Assembly (NCBI GenBank): GCA_003485325.1
Contig: DMZI01000020.1
Location: forward strand, 1 to 5,796
Length of the DNA: 5,796 nucleotides
DNA from: Desulfotomaculum sp.
GTDB taxonomy: Bacteria; Bacillota; Desulfotomaculia; Desulfotomaculales; Nap2-2B
Reading direction: 5' to 3'
Under the pieces are notes generated by a model. That model made no database searches, was not told where the DNA came from, and was given only the letters and a program-made list of their open reading frames with translations. The translations under genes were made by a program, and so were the position numbers. Of the stretch, positions 1-4,888 are shown piece by piece. The number at the start of each line of letters is the position of its first letter. Positions within the stretch are counted from its first letter, which is position 1.

Positions 1-22
1 CATGTTACTGTATTTAACATTG
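1..22. other. Left flank of the transposon, with a short dyad
   Basis: Only about 22 bases lie outside the left transposon end, too few to identify the neighbouring gene. They contain a perfect 6-bp dyad, ATGTTA at 2-7 and TAACAT at 15-20, separated by 7 bases. The right flank has no matching dyad. None of the three forward frames here reads like the missing IS91 transposase segment, so this flank probably does not come from the same gene as the right flank. Confidence 0.35.
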
Positions 23-57
23 TGTTGCGGCTAGCAATAAATGAACCCAAATTAGCC
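23..57 (+). repeat. Left terminal inverted repeat
   Basis: Read inward, this stretch aligns with the reverse complement of 3918-3951 at about 25 of 35 columns with a single gap. Shared blocks are TGTTGC, GCT, CAA, TGAACC, AA and GCC. Base 22 (G) also matches its partner at 3952, so the end could be one base further out. The inner part includes the first TAAATG motif (38-43). Confidence 0.75.
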
Positions 58-84
58 TAAACGGATAGAATTAAATGACCCTTA
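36..84 (+). repeat. Left-end transposase-binding motifs (two copies)
   Basis: Two copies of TAAATGAxCC lie at 38-47 (TAAATGAACC, followed by CAAA) and 72-81 (TAAATGACCC), starting 34 bases apart and both pointing inward. The same motif occurs on the opposite strand at the right end. Multiple inward-facing copies at both ends are typical of TnsB, MuA and TniA binding sites; that these bind the transposase encoded at 894-2444 is inference. Confidence 0.6.
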
Positions 85-102
85 CAAGGGTTTTTCTTTT
101 TT
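78..102 (+). terminator. Rho-independent terminator inside the left end
   Basis: The stem ACCCT (78-82) pairs with AGGGT (87-91) across a 4-base loop and is followed by TTTTTCTTTTTT up to 102. The orientation would stop transcripts entering from the left flank before they reach the transposition genes. The stem overlaps the second left-end motif, so DNA binding and RNA folding share this sequence. Confidence 0.6.
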
Positions 103-128
103 GGGGGAGAAGTATAACAGAAAAAAAC

Positions 129-179
129 GAAGAGGCGTTGACTCTGTGGATTGTCCGCCCCAGGGAGCAACACCTCTTC
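129..179 (+). promoter_or_regulatory. Large hairpin in the leader of the transposon operon
   Basis: GAAGAGGCGTTG (129-140) and CAACACCTCTTC (168-179) form a 12-bp stem with one C-A mismatch. CTC (142-144) and GAG (165-167) extend it past a bulged A141. No T-run follows, so it is not an intrinsic terminator. It lies 19 bases before the first gene, which lacks a Shine-Dalgarno sequence. A role in limiting translation, or as a DNA-level binding dyad, is inference. Confidence 0.4.
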
Positions 180-198
180 ACGACGCTAAACCTGCGCC

Positions 199-810
199 AT
201 GAATATTATCTCATCAAAACAATCAAAAAGACAAGGGGTAATCCCTGATCCAAACCGCCCAACCTGTTGCCCCATATGCAAACGTGAAGCCCCGCCAGGC
301 CGGATATTTAATCGGGTTAATACAATCTTCAGAAAGCGTGACGGTAAAACGACACAGCGCTACAGATGTGTTTGGCCTGATTGCAGACAAACATTCTCCG
401 TAAGACTCCCAGACGACCAAAACTTCACTTTACAAGAGAACACCGTCAGAGACTACTCCGCTTTAAAGGGTACGTACAGGCAACTGTCAGAACAGACCGG
501 ATACAGTCCAGGTTCAATCTGGCGGTGGGTAAACCAGGCCTGCCAAGAGGTGAGCAGTTGGTTACGCGGATTAACAACAGTGATTTTGGAATGGTTGCCA
601 GGGATAACCGTGCAACTGGTAGTGCAGGAAGAGAAACGAAAAGCCTGGCATAGCCGGAGGATACGCAAACCCGCAAAGATAGACCAACTCCTCCAACTGG
701 AACAGTTGCCCGGCTGGGTCCAAAAGTGCCGCCAGACAGTAGCGGATTTACCGTCTGTACCAAACGGGTATTTAGCGTTCTGTCGTATTGTGCTGCCAAG
801 GCTGTGTTGA
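199..810 (+). CDS. Transposon-encoded zinc-ribbon and helix-turn-helix protein
   Basis: A 203-residue cytoplasmic protein, first in the element. Residues 24-62 carry C24-x2-C27 and C57-x4-C62, a zinc ribbon like those at the N-termini of several transposase families (DUF6431/IS1595-like in flavour). Residues about 92-113 (TYRQLSEQTGYSPGSIWRW) look like a helix-turn-helix, and the C-terminal half is basic with no recognised fold. There is no DDE core, so it is probably not a transposase itself. Its place in the operon suggests an accessory DNA-binding role, such as target choice or regulation of the transposase; this is inference. ATG 199 is the only reasonable start because an in-frame stop lies at 187-189, yet no Shine-Dalgarno sequence precedes it. 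A truncated or repurposed transposase N-terminus is an alternative. Confidence 0.72.
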   Translation: MNIISSKQSKRQGVIPDPNRPTCCPICKREAPPGRIFNRVNTIFRKRDGKTTQRYRCVWPDCRQTFSVRLPDDQNFTLQENTVRDYSALKGTYRQLSEQTGYSPGSIWRWVNQACQEVSSWLRGLTTVILEWLPGITVQLVVQEEKRKAWHSRRIRKPAKIDQLLQLEQLPGWVQKCRQTVADLPSVPNGYLAFCRIVLPRLC

Positions 811-878
811 ATGGAAATATTTCCTACCACACTAAATTAAACAGCACTAAACACCAGGCTGTGCTAACGTGAACCGTG

Positions 879-887
879 AGGAGGTGG
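879..887 (+). promoter_or_regulatory. Ribosome binding site that fixes the transposase start at 894
   Basis: AGGAGGTGG lies about 9 bases before ATG 894. A longer reading from GTG 876 would place this site inside the coding region and leave GTG without one, so ATG 894 is preferred. This removes six residues from the longest reading frame. Confidence 0.8.
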
Positions 888-893
888 TCCATA

Positions 894-2444
894 ATGGACG
901 AACAACAGCAAACAACAATAGCCTTACATCGGTACGCCATAATTGATGACCTGGTTGGCGTAGACCTGGCCTGTGGGGAAAAGAGCGCCCTTCTGGAAGA
1001 GTTGGCAGCAACACACGGCCTATCAGTTTCTACGATTAAGCGTTATGTGCGGTATTATGGTGAATCCGGATTTAACGGACTATTGCCGAAGACACGTTCT
1101 GATGCCGGGATATCCCGCGCCATTCCCCCCGAAGCCTTGGACATAGCCTTCAGACTGCGCCGGGAGCTGCCATCCCGCAGTACTCCAACCATTATACGGA
1201 TGTTGGAGCAGGAGCGTGAGGAATGGCGTGGTAATATTCGCCGTTCCACACTGGATGATCATTTTCGCAGGGCCGGTCTCACCCGCCAAGCCTTGCGGCG
1301 GGAGCGAAAAATACGACGTAAATTCGGCAAAGTCAGGCGGAACCTGCTATGGGAGGCTGACATCTGTATACCACAACTTTGGGTAAGAGATGATCAGGGA
1401 CAAAAACACCAGGCGATAGTAGTTGCGGCTATCGACGACAGCACGCGCCGGATAGTTCATGCGGAATGTTTTATCAGCCAGGAAACCTGGGTCGTAGAAA
1501 CCACGTTGAAAAAAGCGATTACCAAACTCGGCGCCCCTGCTTCCCTATACATAGATAACGGTTCCCAGTTTATTGCCAAACAGATTCGTGAAGCCTGCGC
1601 CAATCTGGGTATCAGGTTTTTAAGGGCAAAAGTCCGGGACGCGGCCGGGAAAGGCAAGATAGAAAGATGGTTTAGAACCATGCAAGAAAGCTTTGTCCCC
1701 GAGATGCATGCCCTTTCCACTTTACCGACACTATTAGAATTAAACCGGTACTTCTGGGCCTGGGTAGAGGAGCACTACCACCAGGTGTCGCACAGTGAAA
1801 TTTTTGATACGCCCCTTAACAAGTGGAATTCGGACACCACCCCCTTACGCATGGTGGACCCCGTTACCCTGGAAGGAGCTTTTCTTTTAAGAGTAGAGCG
1901 GACGGCAAGCAATACCTCTTTAATTACGCTGTTTGGACGGGAATTTCTGATTGACGACCGCCTGGCCGGAACACGGGTTGAAGTGCGTTACCATCCACGG
2001 GGCCATGCTCAAGTACAGATCTGGCAAAAGGGCAAATTTATCGGAATCGCTACTCCTTATGATGTACCCGGCAACTCGCCCAAATTTACCAGAATTGCGC
2101 AAGACAAACCTGATCCCACCGGACGCAACTACCTGCAGCAACTGGACCAAAGCCGCCAGCAAAAACTCCGGCAAAAAGTGAATGCGCTGTCAAAACAAGA
2201 CGTTCAACAAGTTTTTACCGAAGCCAGCTTGCTGCGTTTACTTGAAAAACATCTGCACCCTCTTTATCCAGAGGAAAAAGTGTGGGCCTATGCAACCTGG
2301 AAACAGGCCGGCGGACTTGATTACGGTACAAGCGAGTCCGCATTGAAACGCTTTATTGCTGCACACGGACGTGACCGGCACTTAAGTTATTACCTGGAAG
2401 CCGTTTTAAGTGCAAATAATCCGCTTATCGGGAAAGGGAGGTAG
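894..2444 (+). CDS. DD35E transposase, TniA/TnsB/MuA type
   Basis: A 516-residue DDE transposase that would cut and join the element's ends to target DNA, acting as a multimer on the terminal repeats. Residues about 20-70 form an N-terminal HTH (SVSTIKRYVRYYGESGFNG), and a second HTH-like region lies around 75-130. The RNase H-fold core supplies D156 (in WEADICI), D221 (in LYIDNGSQF) and E257 (in GKGKIERWF). Exactly 35 residues separate the second and third acidic residues, so the catalytic triad is intact. Residues about 320-390 (LFGREFLIDDRLAGTRVEV and after) match a Mu-type C-terminal beta-barrel. That barrel and the AAA+ partner 2 bases downstream favour TniA/TnsB over IS481 or IS3. The stop codon overlaps the next gene's ribosome binding region, indicating translational coupling. 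Confidence 0.88.
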   Translation: MDEQQQTTIALHRYAIIDDLVGVDLACGEKSALLEELAATHGLSVSTIKRYVRYYGESGFNGLLPKTRSDAGISRAIPPEALDIAFRLRRELPSRSTPTIIRMLEQEREEWRGNIRRSTLDDHFRRAGLTRQALRRERKIRRKFGKVRRNLLWEADICIPQLWVRDDQGQKHQAIVVAAIDDSTRRIVHAECFISQETWVVETTLKKAITKLGAPASLYIDNGSQFIAKQIREACANLGIRFLRAKVRDAAGKGKIERWFRTMQESFVPEMHALSTLPTLLELNRYFWAWVEEHYHQVSHSEIFDTPLNKWNSDTTPLRMVDPVTLEGAFLLRVERTASNTSLITLFGREFLIDDRLAGTRVEVRYHPRGHAQVQIWQKGKFIGIATPYDVPGNSPKFTRIAQDKPDPTGRNYLQQLDQSRQQKLRQKVNALSKQDVQQVFTEASLLRLLEKHLHPLYPEEKVWAYATWKQAGGLDYGTSESALKRFIAAHGRDRHLSYYLEAVLSANNPLIGKGR

Positions 2445-2445
2445 A

Positions 2446-3249
2446 ATGCCCATGTTTGAAAAACACTTTGATTTTACTCAAACACCGTTCGGCAAGGATA
2501 TTCCCGCCAGTGTCCTTTTTTCATCCAGAGCGTTCCGGGAACTTACCGGAAAACTCCGGTATGCCATAGAACGGGCACAGATGATGTGTCTGACCGGGGA
2601 TATCGGAGCCGGCAAATCTACAGCGATCAGGGCGGTAGCGCAACAACTCTCTTCAGCCCTTTTCAAGTTCATTTACGTGCCTAACCCGGTGATGATGATC
2701 AGGGAAATGTACCGCGACCTTCTAAGAGAACTTCAGATCAATCCGCCGTGGGCCACCAGCGACTCCAGGCGGCGGCTACGCGAAACTTTCTGCAGCTTGC
2801 GCCAGGAAGGGCAAATACCCGTTCTCGTGATTGATGAAGCCCACTGCCTTTCACCTTCAGTCCTTGAAGAACTGAGAATGTTGACCAACTTCGAGATGGA
2901 TGCGTATCCGGTTTTCTCTCTTATTCTATCGGGACATCCTGAACTTTCACGCATTCTGTCCCGTAGAGGCAATGAAGCTTTATCCCAAAGGCTCACTCTG
3001 CGCTACCACCTGATTGGGCTGGACAGGGAAGAGACAAAGGAATATGTGGCCTACCATACAAAACTGGCCGGCGCTGCGAGACCAGTATTTACTGAAGAAG
3101 CCATCGCCCATCTGTTCCAGTTTTCCCAGGGAATCCCCAGGCGGATTAACGCACTGGCGCTGCGAGGTCTGGAAATAGCATATCTTCAGGGGATCCAGAC
3201 TGTAGATGGCAACATCATGGAACTGGTTACTTCTGAAACAATCTACTAA
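2446..3249 (+). CDS. ExeA/TniB/TnsC-like AAA+ ATPase of the transposon
   Basis: A 267-residue AAA+ ATPase of the ExeA-like group that partners DDE transposases (TniB, TnsC, MuB, IstB roles), normally binding target DNA and activating the transposase. It begins with the FEKHFDFTQTPF motif typical of ExeA-like proteins. Walker A is GDIGAGKST (residues 51-59) and Walker B is VLVIDEAH with D130 and E131. A sensor-1-like LILSGHPEL, an arginine-finger candidate in LSQRL and a sensor-2-like GIPRRIN follow, so it appears functional. GGGAGG (2436-2441) is 4 bases before ATG 2446 and 10 before ATG 2452, so either may be the start. The longer reading from 2410 overlaps the transposase and lacks a ribosome site. 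The gene starts one base after the transposase stop. Confidence 0.87.
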   Translation: MPMFEKHFDFTQTPFGKDIPASVLFSSRAFRELTGKLRYAIERAQMMCLTGDIGAGKSTAIRAVAQQLSSALFKFIYVPNPVMMIREMYRDLLRELQINPPWATSDSRRRLRETFCSLRQEGQIPVLVIDEAHCLSPSVLEELRMLTNFEMDAYPVFSLILSGHPELSRILSRRGNEALSQRLTLRYHLIGLDREETKEYVAYHTKLAGAARPVFTEEAIAHLFQFSQGIPRRINALALRGLEIAYLQGIQTVDGNIMELVTSETIY

Positions 3250-3258
3250 CCAACTTAA

Positions 3259-3304
3259 AAAGGAGTATTTAGTGCCTAAACAAATAGGCGCTATCGGGGG
3301 ATGA
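3259..3304 (+). promoter_or_regulatory. Strong ribosome site leading a 10-codon ORF that ends on the next ATG
   Basis: AAAGGAG (3259-3265) lies 6 bases before GTG 3272. From there VPKQIGAIGG is read and then TGA at 3302-3304, which overlaps ATG 3301 as ATGA. ATG 3301 itself has no clear ribosome site. Just before the overlap is a run of five G (3296-3300); a sixth G would join this ORF to the following one in frame. It is either a translationally coupled leader peptide or the true N-terminus of a frameshifted gene. Confidence 0.55.
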
Positions 3305-3823
3305 TAAGAAAAATGTTTATCCGCTGGAAAGGGCGGTATGCATATCTGGAGTATCGATATATAGCTGAGGACGGCAAGGTAAAATCCCGTTCGAAATATC
3401 TTGGCCAAAACCCCCTGGCAAAGTTAATGATGATGCTTGCTGCAGGTGAAATTAGCAAATATGATTTTAAAAGATTAAATAGTTATGTAACGGAAGGGAA
3501 ATTAAACATCACAAAAGACAGGGGGTTGGGTATAGGTAACGATATCTTCAGGTTGTTTGAAAACCATAAAATCGATATATTTTTCAATGACAGGTGGTTG
3601 TCTGGTGTAGTGGTTAAAGATGAATATGGCTGGCGCCTTAAAGATGACAGCGATAGTATAGTTGGTTTGTGCCCTGGTATTAGGGCAAGGCAACTTTTCT
3701 GAAATTGCACTGCCTATAGTGTCTAATGATTTGGACATTATACTGCAAAATTCCAATGTATGTTTTCTGGGAAAAATATATTTAAAATCTGTAGAATTGG
3801 AATTAAATACCTTGTATTATTAA
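3272..3823 (+). pseudogene. Fourth transposon gene, small unknown protein broken by frameshift
   Basis: The readable part from ATG 3301 to TGA 3702 gives 133 residues: basic, soluble, with no known catalytic motif. Its start (MFIRWKGRYAYLEYRYIAED, then GKVKSRSKYLGQNP) resembles the beta-rich N-termini of IS1634-like transposases and of small transposon-associated hypotheticals. The +1 frame is open from 3656 and runs past this stop to TAA 3821-3823 (SEIALPIVSNDLDIILQ and about 25 more residues), ending 4 bases before a terminator. A one-base insertion, or +1 frameshifting, between 3656 and 3700 would explain this. A second break may lie in the G-run at 3296-3300, because the good ribosome site serves GTG 3272. 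Repaired, the protein would be about 173-184 residues. The gene is more AT-rich than its three neighbours, suggesting separate acquisition. Function unknown. Confidence 0.62.
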
Positions 3824-3827
3824 GTAA

Positions 3828-3852
3828 GGCTACTATTAGGTAGCCATTTTTT
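3828..3852 (+). terminator. Rho-independent terminator of the transposon operon
   Basis: GGCTAC (3828-3833) and GTAGCC (3840-3845) form a perfect 6-bp stem with a 6-base loop, followed by A and six T (3847-3852). It sits 4 bases after the frameshifted reading frame's TAA (3821-3823), which supports that frame as the original 3' end of the fourth gene. Confidence 0.75.
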
Positions 3853-3875
3853 ATGTTATGCTTATTTCTGTTTGT

Positions 3876-3937
3876 TTTGGTCCATTTAGTCTTGTCTTTT
3901 TGTGGCCATTTATCTCTGGCAGACTTGGTTCAAATGT
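3876..3937 (-). repeat. Right-end transposase-binding array, 24-bp period
   Basis: On the minus strand, three related motifs face inward: CATTTGAACC (from 3936), TAAATGGCC (from 3912) and TAAATGGACC (from 3888). Their hexamer starts on the plus strand are 3931, 3907 and 3883, exactly 24 bp apart. They match the left-end copies at 38 and 72 in inverted orientation. A period near two helical turns would put bound transposase on one DNA face. Protein binding is inferred from comparison with Tn7- and Mu-type ends. Confidence 0.65.
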
Positions 3938-3951
3938 TGTCAGCGGCAACA
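3918..3951 (-). repeat. Right terminal inverted repeat
   Basis: The reverse complement begins TGTTGCCGCTGACAA and aligns with 23-57 at about 25 of 35 columns. It ends at GCAACA, directly followed by CTATATTAC, which is in the reading frame of the IS91-type coding relic. Confidence 0.75.
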
Positions 3952-4524
3952 CTATATTACTTAAATCAATACTACCAACAAAACTTGCTCAACTTTTATG
4001 GCAATGCACAGGAATACAGAAATCCAAAGATTTTCAAAAACTTACTCGATCAATGTTATGGCAAAGACTGGTATACCTATACAAAAGAAACTTTTTCCGG
4101 CCCTTTAGCTGTTATCCGGTACCTGGGTAGGTATACGCATCGCATTGCCATTTCCAACCGCAGGATTGTGTCTATTGATGAGCATACTGTGACATTTACT
4201 GTAAGGGACCGTAATAAAGGTAGAGGGACAAAGACAATCACATTAAAAGGCGTTGAATTTATCAGGCGGTTTTTAATGCATATACTTCCAAGGGGTTTTG
4301 TAAAAATCAGATATTATGGCCTACTTGCTAACCGTAACAAAAAAACAAAGCTTAAGCTGTGTAGAAAACTAACTTCCAGCCCTGCTTACAAACCTAAATT
4401 CGAAGGACTTACAACTATTGAGATCCTCAATATCCTTTTAGGTAAGGATGTAACAGTTTGCCCGGTATGCAAGAAAGGGAAAACAAAGGCAGTGCGTTCG
4501 GTATATCCAGGGCCTTTTCCATAA
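3952..4524 (+). pseudogene. IS91-family transposase, C-terminal remnant
   Basis: 190 codons of an IS91-type (Y2, HUH superfamily) transposase, normally roughly 380-400 residues. The preserved part runs from LYYLNQYYQQ through GPLAVIRYLGRYTHRIAISN to a C-terminal CPVCKKGK. YLGRY (from 4120) has the Y-x3-Y spacing of the paired catalytic tyrosines. The N-terminal zinc-binding region and the HUH histidines are missing, so it cannot be active. An ATG at 3853 keeps the frame open, but the 33 codons from 3853 to 3951 are the transposon's right end, and that ATG lies right after the operon terminator without a ribosome site. The truncation point coincides with the transposon boundary. Intact copies are rolling-circle-like elements; no clear origin or terminus was recognised. 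Confidence 0.8.
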
Positions 4525-4595
4525 TAGCCGGTCAATTGAATAAACTTTTTCAGAAGACCCATTTATGGGGAGGGGGTAGGTGTGTTCAATTTTAG

Positions 4596-4680
4596 CCGGT
4601 TTTATCTTAAAGACACTGGATATTTAATGAAAACCGGGTACAAATTCAAAAGAATCATAGATTAAAAAGTTAAGATAAAA
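4596..4680. repeat. Overlapping alternative inverted repeats
   Basis: The arm at 4596-4610 can pair in two ways. CCGGTTTT (4596-4603) is a perfect inverted match to AAAACCGG (4630-4637). TTTTATCTTAA (4600-4610) is a perfect inverted match to TTAAGATAAAA (4670-4680). The two pairings compete because they share TTTT at 4600-4603. They may be ends of an old small mobile element or alternative RNA folds; the function is not known. Confidence 0.5.
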
Positions 4681-4773
4681 GATTGAATCCCCACAGCTGG
4701 GAGCAGAGCGACTTCATTCTTCTCGGCAATTGAAAATTTTGCGATACAGCTATAGCGCGTTGTTGATGATCAA

Positions 4774-4817
4774 GGCTCAAAACCAGGAGTTACCTGATAT
4801 TTGAGCCCTTTTTCTTT
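4774..4817 (+). terminator. Hairpin with T-run between convergent genes
   Basis: GGCTCAAA (4774-4781) pairs perfectly with TTTGAGCC (4800-4807), and an inner stem CAGG/CCTG (4784-4787 and 4793-4796) closes a 5-base loop. CTTTTTCTTT follows on the plus strand, so it would end rightward transcripts from the IS91 side. On the minus strand no T-run follows, so it is not a good terminator for spoIIIAH, although the stem could still slow that transcript. Confidence 0.55.
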
Positions 4818-4842
4818 GCAAAACTTCCAATTGAACCCTTTA

Positions 4843-4861
4843 AGAACCGTCCCCTTGTGTC
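4843..4861. repeat. REP-like motif (GGGGACGGTTCT type)
   Basis: AGAACCGTCCCCTTGTGTC, or GACACAAGGGGACGGTTCT on the other strand, resembles the sequence dispersed through many clostridial and Desulfotomaculum-type genomes beside IS200-like/REP-associated tyrosine transposases. This is recognised from memory. Only one copy is present and no transposase gene lies beside it, so it would be a scar or an orphan REP. Confidence 0.35.
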
Positions 4862-4888
4862 TATCTATGGTATCAAAGTTTTAGGAGT

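Larger units (their letters stand above)
23..3951 (+). mobile_element. Complete Mu/Tn7/Tn552-type transposon with four genes
   Basis: The element is bounded by imperfect inverted repeats (23-57 and 3918-3951) beginning TGTTGC at the left and ending GCAACA at the right, the TG...CA ends usual for DDE transposons. All four genes read rightward: zinc-ribbon/HTH protein, TniA/TnsB-like DD35E transposase, ExeA/TniB-like AAA+ ATPase and a broken small accessory gene. A DDE transposase with a Mu-type C-terminal barrel followed by an AAA+ ATPase is the core of Mu (A/B), Tn552 and Tn5053 (TniA/TniB) and Tn7 (TnsB/TnsC). No TniQ/TnsD-like gene, resolvase or resistance cargo is visible. No 5-bp target duplication was found when flank pentamers near both ends were compared, so one flank may have been rearranged. 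The boundaries are inferred from sequence and could be off by one or two bases. Confidence 0.82.
4525..4888. other. Gene-free stretch between the IS91 relic and spoIIIAH
   Basis: No supported coding region on either strand. It contains a short hairpin CCCAT-TT-ATGGG (4558-4569), probably near the end of the IS91 relic, and TAGCCGGT twice (4525-4532 and 4593-4600). The second copy sits beside TTCAATTTTAGCCGG, which resembles end repeats of some IS21-type elements; this is from memory and weak. An alternative inverted-repeat pair, a hairpin with a T-run and a REP-like motif are listed separately. Confidence 0.5.

Noticed and set aside
138..166. TTGACT at 138-143 as a -35 promoter box for the transposon operon
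   Set aside because: At 16-18 bases spacing the sequence is CAGGGA-like, with no -10 match. TATAAC at 113-118 has no acceptable -35 either, so no promoter is annotated.
101..202. Small ORF in another frame whose TGA (200-202) overlaps ATG 199
   Set aside because: It has no ATG and no ribosome site at a plausible start, and the translation is proline-rich without recognisable features. The overlap may be chance.
876..893. Six-residue N-terminal extension of the transposase from GTG 876
   Set aside because: The extension contains the AGGAGG ribosome site that serves ATG 894.
2410..2445. Twelve-residue extension of the ATPase from ATG 2410
   Set aside because: It overlaps the transposase end, includes the ribosome site of the later start, and precedes the normal ExeA-like N-terminus.
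2980..3408. 142-codon minus-strand ORF across the ATPase 3' end
   Set aside because: It lies antisense to a well-supported coding frame, has no ribosome site and shows no recognisable motif.
4533..4835. CAATTGAA occurring three times (4533, 4727, 4828) as a possible repeat array
   Set aside because: The copies are unequally spaced (194 and 101 bases), short, partly palindromic and in AT-rich DNA; chance is a sufficient explanation.
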